Shown: positions 34,601 through 46,087 of the stretch, in pieces
How positions within the stretch are numbered: the first letter of the stretch is position 1
How the letters are laid out: each line of letters opens with the position of its first letter
Source: Musa acuminata AAA Group
Taxonomy: Eukaryota; Streptophyta; Magnoliopsida; Zingiberales; Musaceae
Reading direction: 5' to 3'
Length of the DNA: 64,000 nt
NCBI RefSeq assembly: GCF_036884655.1
Contig: NC_088340.1
Span: 29,700,501 to 29,764,500 of the forward strand
Notes under the pieces: generated by a model
Databases searched by the model: none
What the model was told of the DNA's origin: nothing
What the model saw: only the letters and a program-made list of their open reading frames with translations
Made by a program: the position numbers and the translations under genes

Positions 34601-37160
34601 TGTACCGCTCGGTATATTTAGGCATGCCGAGCACAGTGTTGCTACAGTGTCGGAACGGTAACAGATGATCCGCGTACCGGAAGCCTGTCGGACCGGTACG
34701 TACCGCCCGTACCGGGCGGTACAGTCCGGTACTGCAGACCATGCTGCTGACAGACTCCCAAGCCTTCTCAGTACTGAACTTTTGAATTAACGGGTATCCA
34801 TGTAGCTGCATCATCAATTTTTGCTGCATCATCACCTTCTTGAGTGCCTCAGTTTTTTGGTTCACTTTAGCATTTGGATGCTCAGGAACATCAGAACTTT
34901 TCAGTTCCCATTTTCTGCTAGATTTGTGTGATTCTCAGGTGGAGGAAAACTGCTAAAACCCTAAGAAGTCTGAATACTGTTAGGCATATGAGTCTTTTCT
35001 AATATTTTTGTACGATCAACTTGTACATTTTAGTTTAAAATTTGAAGAGGTAGCATTGGAATTCACATTCTAATTACCTACAGACTCAACCAATATTATA
35101 GGTGTTGAGGCTTGTAAGAACAGTGGGCAATTTTTTGGGACTCTAACAAAGTTGAAATATGGAACCTACACTTATGAAATGCTTTTATGTTTTAGCTAAG
35201 AGAACCTCGCCCATCACTGATGAAATTTTAATTATTTAAATGTTGGAATAGTGTAGTATTTCTGTAGGTCTAATAAAAAAATATAAATAGCAGATTCAGG
35301 CACCCAGCTGCAGAGGGTTTTATTGATGGATAGCAGTCATTGGATTGAACACCACTAACACTAAACATTGGATTGAGCACCAGTAACACCACACATTCAT
35401 GTACATACACACAAGCTCATGTGAAGTATATAATCTTTGTTATATCCATATGTAGCCCCATGCATGTCAATCATATGTGACTAATATTGGCACGTTACAA
35501 CGTGGAATGGTTGGCACTTGCTTCTATTCTGTGCCATTTTAGCATGCTTTCATGCCATACCACTCCAACCACTAAACTACACGCTCATTTCTTCTCATTT
35601 TTTAGGACAAGGGCCAAGTGCAACTTTGATTTAGCCATGTTCGAGTTTGGGTTAACTTTCTATTAAATTCAGTCATGTTAAGCCTAGTGCTGAAATATAG
35701 TCCATGTCTTAATCAAGTTAGGATTTCATGGATTCCCTGTATGATCAAGTGATTCAACTGTCACAAAAAATAGGTTCTCTGTCAAAATTTTTTGATAGAT
35801 AAAGGTTAAGAGTGGACAAAGATGCTCTTTTCGTGTTCCTTCTGTTTGCTCTATATTTGAAGTCCATTTCTCTACTTGTTTATTAAATGTATCTCTTCAT
35901 TTCATGAATTGTCTGTGATTGTCCCAAAGTATGACTGGATCTGAGATCTACTAAAACCTTGTAGTCTCTATGCAGATAATTGCACATCAAAATGGTGCCA
36001 AAAATAAAGGTCAAAGTAGGCATTCAAGTAACTCAGTTGCTGAACTTCTCCAAATACAGTATCGATCAAGATACTTAGAGAACTATAATCAATTATCACT
36101 ATACAATGCCTCATCTTGTTACAGTAGATGTGACTCTCTAACAGTAATTCCACCTTTGTTGAATTTTGGAAGCATGATTCAGAACCCAGTGATATTTAGA
36201 AGATGGGTGAAATAGTTGTAGAATTTCTAAATGACGTGTAGTATGCTTTGCTCTAATGTTCATAATGGTATTAGGCTAAAGATATGTCAATCAAACTGTT
36301 AGCATGTATTGACTTTGAACCTTCTTCCTTGTAGTTTCTTTTCGACGTTGCAGTTGCTAACTGTATTGAGCTAGCAAGAGATCGTCAGGGTTGTTGTGTG
36401 ATTCAAAAATGCCTCTCTGATTTAGAAGGGGAGCAGAAAAATGATTTACTGTTCAAGGTTACATCTAAAGCTCATGCCCTCTCCCAAGATCCTTCCGGGT
36501 ATGCCTCTTTTTCTTGTCTTTCTATGCTTTTAATACTTGACTATGTTGTGATTTACGCAGAGTCGTTTACAAAAGCTTTTAAATTACTTTTCATGTTTCA
36601 TCCAAAATTACTCTTGGTCACATCACTTCAAGTCTCAAACCTTCATATGTATGTATCCTATTCTATAACTTGAGCCATTATTCTACTCTTTTTGCTTTTT
36701 GTAGGAATTATGTGGTGCAATTGATTCTCGATCAACAGATTCCATGGGCAACATCCAGAATACTAGATCAGCTGGAGGGTCATTATGGAACCTTGTCCGT
36801 ACAAAGATACAGTAGCAATGTGGTGGAGAAGTGCCTCAAACTTGTGCGAGACGACCGGTGTGACAATATCATTCGGGAGTTGATCAGTGATCCTTGTTTT
36901 GTCCAGATCTCACAGGATCCATTTGGGAATTATGTCGTTCAGACAGCTCGTAGAGCATGCAAGGTTGTTAAAATAATCAAACTTGATTATAACAGATGCT
37001 TCACCTTACTTCCGCGTTCTAATACTGACACTGGTAAATTCTTATTGAGCAGGGGGAACTTATAATTGCGTTTCTCGAGGCTATAAGGCCACATATCGCT
37101 GAACTCCGTGCTAGTTCATTTGGGAGGAAAGTACTCTCCAAGACATACCACAATGGATGA
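31635..37160 (+). CDS. Pumilio-family (PUF) RNA-binding protein
   Basis: Five coding exons: 31635-33385, 33480-33642, 36335-36498, 36705-36963 and 37053-37160, giving 814 aa with all phases consistent. The ATG lies one base after a splice acceptor at 31633, so the leader is spliced. Residues about 1-500 are Ser/Asn/Gln-rich and probably disordered. From about 505 the Pumilio homology domain follows with eight repeats. The later RNA-contact triplets are clear: GCCVIQ in repeat 5, GNYVVQ in 6, SSNVVE in 7 and GNYVVQ in 8. Under the known PUF code these read A, U, G and U, that is the 5'-UGUA core of target 3' UTRs. PUF proteins repress or destabilise bound mRNAs in the cytoplasm. The layout resembles the Arabidopsis APUM7-12 group, but the exact orthologue is not certain. 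Intron 3 (33643-36334) holds a hAT-type MITE. Confidence 0.92.
34516..34743. mobile_element. hAT-type MITE (228 bp) in Pumilio intron 3
   Basis: A GC-rich island rich in GTACCG and CGGTAC motifs within an AT-rich intron. It is flanked by an exact 8-bp duplication CTGCTGAC (34508-34515 and 34744-34751). The ends form an inverted repeat: CAAGGTCCGCAATACCG on the left and CATGGTCTGCAGTACCG on the reverse strand of the right, with 14 of 17 matching. The 8-bp duplication and CAxGG ends fit the hAT superfamily. It has no coding capacity. Confidence 0.8.
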
Positions 37161-38294
37161 TCTCTGTTTCGTGCCTTCTTTTCAGCGATGTCTGGAATGA
37201 ATGACTTGTTGCGTAGTCTTACCAAAGCTCTAGAAAGAGTTATTTGCAGTTGCCACAGCAGCAATTGAGAAGTGCGAGGAATCAGGATTCCGCTACAGTG
37301 AAAAAAGAGGGTGGGGGGTGTGTTTCAACCAACTTTAGCAGGTTAGTTGTAGGATTTGTGTGTGTGTGTTTTTTCACCTTCTATGTGGAATATACGTTTT
37401 GCGTTTGTGTCAGTGTATTTCTTGGTTAGTTATATAGAAGCCGTGTGATATTATCAAATTAGGTTTCAATGATGTATCACCAAATATTTGGTGATTTATC
37501 TATCTTTAGGCTATTGCTACTTCTTTAAATATATAAATATTTGCGATTTTAATGTCTTTCCACTTTGATAGAGAAGTTGGCCATAGTGCTGCAGTCCACA
37601 CTGGTTATTTCCGACTTTATTGTCTCCGATCTAAATTGACCAGCGACCTTCGATGCTTGGAGCGTACTGAAGGAGGAGAGCTCCATTTGGAGAAATCAAT
37701 GCGACGTTAAACACCAAATTCTACTGTGCTCTCAAAAGAATCTCAACATCTTTGTAAACGGAATAAACAAAAAAAAAAAAGAAAGTAAAATGCAGATATC
37801 AAAACTAAACATGGGTTAATATTAATGATGATACAATCATGACATATGCCAAAAAAAAAAAAAAAAACAAGAGTGCCATCCGCATGAAACAACTTTGGGT
37901 TATCCCTCTCGAGCTTTGGAGCTGCAACTGCTCCTTCCAAAAAAAAAAGAAAAAAAAAAAGGGCTGTGTTGAAAAGTAATTCTTATTTTGAATTTTAGTA
38001 GCCCATCTTGCGAACACTGTCCGGCAAGTTGTCAAGTAATGCAAGATAAACCGAAATTTACAAGTGACAATAACCTAAATGAAGAAAATATTAATCAAAT
38101 TAATAAGTATGAAATATACTTGTTAGTCAGATCAGAGATTGAACTGTTTAACCGTCATAAAGCCGACTAGCCGATACATTCCTTGTCTGATTTTGTACTG
38201 GTTCCAGCCCAACCATAAAATGCCATATCTTTCCAAACATGGGAACTTACCGACTCTTACTTTGGTTTAGAAAGGTAAAAGAGAGTTTTAAACG

Positions 38295-38295
<1 letters not shown>
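37161..38295. other. 3' flank of the Pumilio gene and intergenic spacer
   Basis: It includes the likely Pumilio 3' UTR (to perhaps 37560) and several poly-A runs (37770, 37850, 37940). No gene or element is recognised. Confidence 0.4.

Positions 38296-38364
<69 letters not shown>
38296..38364. repeat. (GA)n microsatellite
   Basis: A continuous GA dinucleotide run of about 69 bp. Confidence 0.95.
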
Positions 38365-38368
<4 letters not shown>

Positions 38369-39338
38369 AAATGACTGAACCGGATGTGATTATCTGTAGA
38401 TTTGAACGTGACATGCTAATTTAGCGCTAATCAAGCTTCATGGAAGCATGACATTAGGTTTATGAAAATCAAGGTTTAGTATGAAAAATGCGGGAAGATA
38501 AAAGATGAAAGTAGTAACAGAAACGATCAAAGAATTGACAGAGCAAAGGCAACAGAAGAAAACAAGTGCAGTATATCAGCACAGGAAAAAAATTATGTGG
38601 GAAGAGAAAACTCGGGATCCAACGGTAAGAAAATAAGCAAGATTAGAAACCCCTAAACGAGCGTCTAAGCCCAACAACTAAGATGATTAAAACTGGTACT
38701 TCGTGACATGATACCGTGTCAAGCTGATCAACAACGCTTTCTGCTGGCAGGCACAAACCAAAAATCAGCCTCGTCATTCGCTGGCACGTTAGGCATGGGC
38801 TCTCAATCCGTGCTTCAGTCATAATGTTTCGACCAATACCATGTTGATTGACAACTGCAATCCGCCATGCCTTACGATCCCCTCAGCTTGGATCAAGATA
38901 GAGGCAGAAAATTCACCTTGTACCGAAGAAACCTAAAGGAGATTATATGGTCAAAGAATAGTAAGACTTATATCACGAAAAATAAATATATGAATTAATA
39001 TACATAAGTTGAGTTTGGTTTGGTGTAAGCATAAAGATCATAATTATGTTATTATTATATTAAAAATTTTAATATCAAAAATTAAAATCAAATAATGATA
39101 GATCAAATTTACGATAATTAACTTTCGATGTCTTCCCAAAAAATCTTTATTTGATCTATAGATATACCATCATCGAATTTGAAATTCATAATAATATCAA
39201 TTTGTAAGGAGATCTAGACTCGTCTTCTCCTCTCTTCCTATTCTTCAAAAGACTAATATGAGCAATATATTAGGAACTAAGGAAGATTGAGAATATCTGT
39301 AATATTAATGATTGATGTATCGTCCCTAGGAGGTCTTT
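38365..39338. other. Intergenic sequence
   Basis: No frame, RNA gene or terminal repeat is recognised up to the copia LTR that follows. Confidence 0.4.
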
Positions 39339-39391
39339 GTTAGGATTGTATCGGCACTAAGAGTGGGGTGAATTAGTGTTTTCATAAAATT
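39339..39391 (-). repeat. Duplicated copia LTR terminus (53 bp)
   Basis: TGTTAGGATTGTATCGGCAC and the following bases repeat, with changes, the first 53 bases of the adjoining LTR (39392-39444, TGTTAGGATCAAGTTGGCAC). In element orientation this is an extra copy of the 3' end of the LTR, attached directly after it. Confidence 0.7.
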
Positions 39392-40602
39392 TGTTAGGAT
39401 CAAGTTGGCACTAAGAAGGGGGTGAATTAGTGCTTTCGATAAAAACGACATCAATTCGAAAATTCATTCAATAAAGATTGTATTCGAAAAAATATTTAAA
39501 CTTAAAAATGTTCGTAAGTGATTAAGGGTAGTGAGAAGTAAATCAACGAGTAATGAGAAAGAAAAGCATGAAAGAAATGACATAGAAAGAAACCACATTG
39601 GATTTATAATGGTTCAGTCCTTGTGACCTACGTCCACTCCCAATTCCTCCTCTGTTGAGGCCATCGGTATCAACTAATGGTCTTCCTTTAATGGGCGAAC
39701 ACCAACCACCCTCTTACAACACTTTCTCCTTTTCACGGGTTTAGGAGCCAACCCTTACAAACCTCACACATCTCTTAGAATATTCACAAAACTAGAAAGG
39801 GAAGAGGAGGACATTTAGCAATTTTACAATCTAAAATCTCAAGATTTTTATTCACACTTTCGTACTCTTTCATGCAGGAAAGAGTGGGGTATCTATAGGC
39901 CCCAATAGCTTCAAAAATGGAGCCAAAAAGTGTCTTATCACAGGTTTTCGAGGTACTAGCGATACCACCACCATTATTGAGTGGTACCATTGCTTGCAGA
40001 CTGATATTGGACGGTACGATCGCTTGACAAAGCCTCGGAGATCGGGCTCTGGCGATACCACCGCCCGACAGCATTAAATACCAGTGGTACTACCGCCCAG
40101 ACCACCTAGGAAGCTAAGAGCCTTAGGCGATACCATCGCCTAGTCTAGGCGGTGCCACCCCCTGACATGGCTCCAAGTGGCTGATTGGGCCATCCAACCG
40201 GTCCAATTCAGCATTGTTTTGGGCTCAATTGGCCCATAATTGAGTTAAATCTAAAACAATTATGGTATACGTAATCTAAGTTGTCTAGTACGTCAATTGT
40301 TCAACCGAACACTTGATGAATTTTCAACGAATTCTCGACGATGTTCCAGCGAACTTTCGACGAGCTTTCGGCAAACTCCCGGCGAACTTCCGGCGAGCTT
40401 TCACTACATCATCTGATCCTTCGGTATATCCCTCGATTCATCCGACCTGATGCCCGATCATAGACTCCGGCCTAACTTCGATTCTTCTTTAATCATTTTA
40501 CCTTTTTCATGATCATAGTTAGTACTACATCACTTATTTTAATATATGGATTAGATCATTCATTCACTAATTGATGTCATCATCAAAATTTGAGATTCAA
40601 CA
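39392..40602 (-). repeat. 3' LTR of copia element M1 (1211 bp)
   Basis: In plus-strand text it starts TGTTAGGATCAAG and ends GAGATTCAACA, the reverse complement of the family termini. The neighbouring ATCTCCCCCTTTTT is the complement of the polypurine tract. The middle (about 39950-40170) contains GGTACCACC/GCGATACCACC motifs typical of this LTR family. Confidence 0.85.
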
Positions 40603-41650
40603 ATCTCCCCCTTTTTAATGATGACAACCAATTGACAAGGGAGTTAACCCTAAATCCCCCTATCTATATGCTATATTAAGATAAAGCAAACTTGAATTCA
40701 AAAAGAATCATGACCTTTGAATTCAAGTGAAACAATTTTGATTGATAAAATGTAATATATCAAAATTTCATAAATTGTTCATCATCATAGATTAAATTCA
40801 TCAAAGTATAACATGCATAATTTCATCACTTCATGCGTGATAAAAAATCAACATCACTTTAGGCATAAACTACATGATACTAAAGCATTTATCACTTCAT
40901 GCATGATACCAAAATTAATGTCATTTTGGGCATAACATTCATGATACCAAAATATATTTTAACCATTTATCACTTCATGCATGATACCACATTCAACATC
41001 ATTTTAGCATGATTCCAAACATTTATCATTTCTCTCCCTTTGTCATCAACAAAAAGGAGAATCATTCAATAATTTATGCAAGTATTTTAAACTACTCAAG
41101 TAAGTTTTACACCAATTTATGCATGGTAGCAAATTTGTGAAATGAGAAGTTAAGCAAAAATTTTGCAAGATAATCAATTTTGCTTCTTGAAATGGGCAAG
41201 TTAGTACTACTCTTTAGATGTGCAAACACTTTTTTATTCTTATTGACATGTGCAAGCTTTTTTCTCCTTTTTGATATAAAAATAAGATGAGGAAAAAGAA
41301 GAAGAAGGGAGGAATTCATTCATCATAAAAAAATCAAGTTATAAGAACCAAAAGTCCATGAATCAAACTTCTTTCGCAAAGAGAAAGGATTCATAAAAGA
41401 TCAAAATGTGCATACTAAAGATTCATGAATTAAATCTCTTTTTTGTAAATAGAATAAAGAAAGATTCATATGAAATAATCATCGCATAAAAGATCAAGTA
41501 TATCAAAAATTCATGAATGAAACTTCAAGAAGGTGATAGGAAATGATCTCAATAAAGAGAAAACTCAATTTCCAAAAGTCAAAAAATCTGAAAAATATAA
41601 AAGAGGAGCTATGTATCAAAAAGATTTAACATACCTAATTCTATTCTAAT
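40603..41650 (-). other. Copia M1 3' spacer (non-coding, AT-rich)
   Basis: This lies between RNase H and the polypurine tract. Variants of CATTTATCACTTCATGCATG followed by ATACCAAA recur with a period of about 60 bp (40800-41040). There is no env-like frame. Confidence 0.6.
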
Positions 41651-41658
41651 AAAATAAA

Positions 41659-42192
41659 TTATTCCTTATTTAATGGTTTTATAAAAATATCAGCTAATTG
41701 ATGTTTAGTATCAATAAATTCTACAGATATATCATGGTTATTAATATGATCTCTTATAAAATGATGCATAATATCAATATGTTTAGTTCTAGAGTATTGA
41801 ATGAGATTTTTTATTAAACAAATTATATTATTATTGTCACATTTTATAAGTATGAATTTCAAGTGAATTTCATAATTTTCTAAGGTATTTTTGATCCAAA
41901 TAACTTATGCATAACATGTACCTACTGCTATATACTCAACTTCGGTTGTAAATAATACAACCGAGTTTTATTTCTTGGAAGATCAAGAGACAAGTACATG
42001 ACATAAGAGTTTACATGTTCCAAATATGTTTTTCTATCTATTTGACATCTAGTAAAATCATCATTGGCATAAGCAATCAATTCAAGATTTTTAGTTTTTG
42101 GATATCATAAACCTAGATTAGGAGTTCCTTTTAGGTATCTAAATATTCTTTTAACAGCTTTTAAGCGAGATTGCTTGGGATTTGATTGAAAT
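41659..42192 (-). pseudogene. RNase H / 3' RT remnant of copia M1
   Basis: The C-terminus of copia RNase H is visible as SRTKHIDIMHHFIRDH and HQLADIFIKPLNKE (41659-41862). Upstream in minus orientation is QSNPKQSRLKAVKRIFRYLK (42105-42192), which continues into repeat unit A. Stops separate the pieces. This part is single-copy and lies outside the tandem amplification. Confidence 0.8.
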
Positions 42193-42420
42193 CTAGTACA
42201 TAGTCCAATACTAAACATAATATCAAGTCTAGTTAATATGAGGTATAATAAACTATCTATCATACCCCTATAAGTCTTTTGATCAAAACATTCTATATTA
42301 ATGTCTATATCTAATTTTGTAGAAGTGTTCATTGGTATATTAATAGCCATAGCATTATCCATATTAAATCATTTTAATAGATCTAACACATATTTAGTTT
42401 GACTAAAAAAAGTTCCATCA

Positions 42421-42816
42421 CTAAGTTAGTTTGATTTGTAAGCTTAGGAAAAAGGTTAATTCCCCCATTAAACTCATTTCGAATTCATGACTCATACTAT
42501 TGGCAAAAGATTCATATAAAGACTCATTTGAAGATCCAAAAATGATATCATCAACATAACTTTGAACAACGAGAAAATTATTTTTAAAATATTTAATAAA
42601 CAATATATTATCGACCTTGCTTTTCATAAAATTATTCTTAATTAGAAAGGAACTAAGTCTCTTGTACCAAGCCCTTGGGGCTTGTTTCAAACCACAAAGA
42701 GCCTTAGACAACTTAAAAACATAATTCAGAAAAATGGTATTCTCAAATTCGGGTGGTTGTTCAATATAAACTTTTTCGAAAATAAAGCCATTAAGAAAAG
42801 TACTTTTAACATCCAT
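42421..42816 (-). pseudogene. Copia reverse transcriptase core fragment (unit A)
   Basis: The 131-aa frame includes MDVKSTFLNG (the first catalytic Asp region), KALCGLKQAPRAWYKRL, and QSYVDDIIFGS with the YVDD active site. A stop after LSLQIKLT breaks the domain. Near-identical frames occur in unit B (46316-46711) and unit D (54090-54485). In unit C only 50271-50489 is open because of small deletions near 50380 and 50560. Confidence 0.85.
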
Positions 42817-42941
42817 TTAAAATAACTTAAAATTATTACAACTAGCATAGACAACGAGAATCCTTATGGCTTCAAGTCTAGCTATAGGAGCAAATATTTT
42901 TTCATAATCGATACATTCTTCTTGGTTGAAACCTTTTGCCA

Positions 42942-43457
42942 CTAATCTAGCTTTGTTTTTAATACAATACCAAGTTCATCTTGTTTATTTCTAAAGATGC
43001 ATTTAGTACCTATTACTAAATGATCACTAGGTCTAGGAACAAGCTTCCATACCTCATTTCTCTCAAATTGATTGAATTCCTGATGCATTGCAAAAACCCA
43101 TGAATCATTTTTCAGGACTTTGTCAATGCATTTTGGTTCAATTTGAGACAAGAAGGCTATATTAGCATAAAAATTCTTAAATGAAGAGCGAGTTTGAACA
43201 TCTTTTGATATATCTCCAATGATCAGCTCCTTAGGATAAGCATCTACATACTTCCAATCCTTAGGTAAGGATTCTTTAGAAGAAGATGCATTCAAGTTGC
43301 TTAGGGGAGGAGAGTTTTTATTCAAATTTAAAATATAAAAATTAAGATCATCATCAAAATTATTTTTCTTAAATTCGGGAACCTCATTAAATATAATATG
43401 AATAGATTCCTCTATAACCAAAGTTCTTTTATTAAAGACACAAAAATCTTTAGACAT
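42942..43457 (-). pseudogene. Copia integrase C-terminus to RT start (unit A)
   Basis: The 171-aa frame starts MSKDFCVFNKRTLVIEES and ends with the entry into RT (GTKCIFRNKQDELGIV). It links the integrase tail to RT in the normal pol order. The counterparts are 46837-47352, 50719-51234 and 54611-55126. Upstream, the integrase core is broken by stops, for example EF followed by a stop after RSDHSG (about 43840). Confidence 0.85.
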
Positions 43458-44306
43458 AGAGGAATAACCAAGAAAAATGCCTTCATCAAATTTTGCATCA
43501 AATTTTCCTAAGGCATCTTTTTCATTTAAAATAAAATATTTATAACCGAAAACTTTAAAATATAAAATATAAAATATTGGGTCTTTTGTTGTTCCACAAT
43601 TTATAGGGAGTTTTGGAAAGTAATGGTCTTACAAGAACCCTGTTCATGACATAGTATGTCGTATTAACGGCTTCGGCCTAAAAGCACTTAGGTAGGCTAT
43701 GCTCATTAAGTATGGTTCTTGCCATTTCTTGTAAACTCTTATTTTTTCTCTCTACAACTCTATTTTTTTTAGGGTTTCTTGGAGTGGAGAAGTTATGGTT
43801 ATGCCCATTTGAATTATAAAATTGTTTAAAATCATGATTTTAAAATTCACCACTATGATCACTTCGAATAGAGGCACTCATAAAACCTTTTTTATTTTGA
43901 ACTAATTTATAAAATTTTAAAAAAATATTTAAAGCAATCATTTTTATGTGTCAAGAAGTATGTCAAAGTGTATCTACTATAATTATCAACAATTATAAAG
44001 GCATATTTACTATCTCATAGGCTTGTTGTATCAATTGGTCCAAATAAATCCATATGGATTAATTGTAGTGGTTTAGAGGTGCTTATTAGATTCTTTGATT
44101 TAAAATTACTTTTTATTTATTTTTCTAATTGACATGTATCACAAACTTTATCTTTAATAAACTTGATGCTAGGAATTTCTTTTACAAGTTCTCTAATTGA
44201 AATTTGAGAGACTAGTTTCATGACCTAAGCTCCTATGCCAAAGTCATGCATCATTGTCTAAAGTTGAAAAACATGTTTCATCGTAAAAATCATCAATATC
44301 AATAGT

Positions 44307-44594
44307 TTACACATTATTATTTTTTAAGGCAATCATAGATATATTTTTGTATGGTATTTCAATTACACAAGTATTAGATTCAAATTTGATAATATATTTT
44401 TTATCACACAATTGATTAATGCTTAGTAGATTATGCTTTAAACTATCTACTAATAACACATCTTCAATTAAAAGGTTTGATTTGTTACCTATATTTCCTT
44501 TACCCATAATTTTTCCTTTGTTGTTGTCTCCGAAGGTGACAAATCCTTCGTCTTGGCTAGTGAGCTTAAAGAAGTATGTTGGATCCTCGATCAT
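44307..44594 (-). pseudogene. Copia protease / GAG-pre-integrase region (unit A)
   Basis: This frame follows the protease motif HM[IT]EDP and reads FGDNNKGKIMGKGNIGNKSN and HNLLSINQLCDKKYIIKFES, conserved in copia pol between protease and integrase. The counterparts are 48191-48478, 52083-52370 and 55975-56262. Confidence 0.8.
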
Positions 44595-44657
44595 ATGCCT
44601 TGAGCATCCACTATTAAGGTACCATCTCTTGCTCCTAGCTTGTGATTATAGACATAT

Positions 44658-46051
44658 CTATAAGAAATGAGATTTTCTTTTAGGCACCCATTTAACCTTA
44701 GGTCTCTCATAAATATATCTATCTATCATTGAGTGATTTATGATTCCTTTCGGAATCCAAACTAATTTGTATTGACTATACCTTTTAAATGGATATTTGT
44801 AAGCAAAATGATCATATTTTTCACAAAAATTATATTTTTCTCTAGGTGAGACATGTAATGTAGGTCCCTTAATGAAGATGGTTGGGTTTTGTTGAGTGTT
44901 ACTCACAAAGCCAATTCCTTCGTTTCTATGAACATGACCCTTATTAGTAAGGATCATGTTTAGAGATATATTACTTATTTTAAATTTTTTTAATATTTCT
45001 TATAGTAAGACATTTTCTTTTCTAAATGAATCTATCTTATCACACTTAGTGCAAGAAGCTAACAAACTATCATCGTGCTTATTTTTTGATTTATCAAATT
45101 TATTAACAAGAGAAGCATGCTCCTTTTTTAACAACTTATATTTTTTACCAACCACCTGACATTCATCATATAGATCATTCAAAGCGATAAGTAAATCATC
45201 ATAAGCTAAATAAGATTCGATTGAGTTATTTACCTTGTCATTGAGCATCATTAGAGCATATTTAGCAACTTATTCTTTGTTGGTTGGCTCTTCATCTTCG
45301 GATGCACTCGAATCATCCCAAGTTGCTTTGAGCACATTCTTTTTCTTTGGTAGCTTCTTCTTCACTTGAGGACATTCATAGCAAATTACTTGGTTCTTTT
45401 TTAGTTCACTTTTGTTCTTAGTATCTTATTTTATTTTGTTCTTTTTTTAGAATTTTTTAAACCTTCTTGTAAGAAGTGGCAAGTCATCATCATTATCATC
45501 ATCATCATCACTTAAGTTTTCACCCAATGGCATTCTTTGGTTCTAAGTGCCATGTCATTCATGTTCTTTGGAAAGTTATTCTCAAGTTCATCATGTGCTA
45601 TACACATCATTTCATAGGTCATTAAGGACCCAATAAATTCTTCGAGCATAAAGTTATTAATATCTTTTGCTTCTTATATTGTCATTACTTTAGGATCCCA
45701 ACTTTTTGGAAGAGATCTTAATATCTTGTTAACAAGTTTAAAATTAGAAAAACTTTTACTAAGTGCTTTTAGACCATTGATGACATCCATAAAATGTGTG
45801 TACATGTCTCTAATAGTCTCGCTTGGTTTTATACAAAACAACTCATAGCTATGAACAAAAAGATTAATTTTTGACTTTTTAACCCTACTTGTGCCTTCAT
45901 GTATGACTTCAAGTGTCTGCCAAATTTTATGTGCAGTTTTGCATATAGAAACCCAATTAAATTCATTCTTATTAAAAACACAAAATAAAGTATTCATCGC
46001 TTTAGCATTCAAAGAGAAGGTCTTATTTTCCAAATCATTCAATTCGTTCAT
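44658..46051 (-). pseudogene. Copia gag fragments (unit A)
   Basis: Three frames: UBN2-type gag (45674-46051, NDLENKTFSLNAKAMNTLF), a coil region (45000-45251) and the nucleocapsid region (44658-44957). In the nucleocapsid the zinc knuckle reads CEKYDHFAYKYPF, with the last Cys changed to Tyr. Stops between them, such as the TAA after ENVLL near 45000, occur at the same places in all four units. Confidence 0.8.
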
Positions 46052-46087
46052 TGGTTTGGAAGACTTCTCAAAACCACTTTCAACAAT

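Larger units (their letters stand above)
42193..46087 (-). repeat. Tandem unit A of copia M1 (3895 bp)
   Basis: Unit closest to the 3' LTR. Its frames on the minus strand are gag UBN2 region 45674-46051, gag coil 45000-45251, zinc-knuckle region 44658-44957, protease region 44307-44594, integrase C-terminus to RT start 42942-43457, RT with the catalytic YVDD 42421-42816, and the RT/RNase H connection 42193-42362. Unit-specific variants include TTTTTAATACAATACC at about 42956, where the other units read TTTCTAATACGATACC. Confidence 0.92.
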
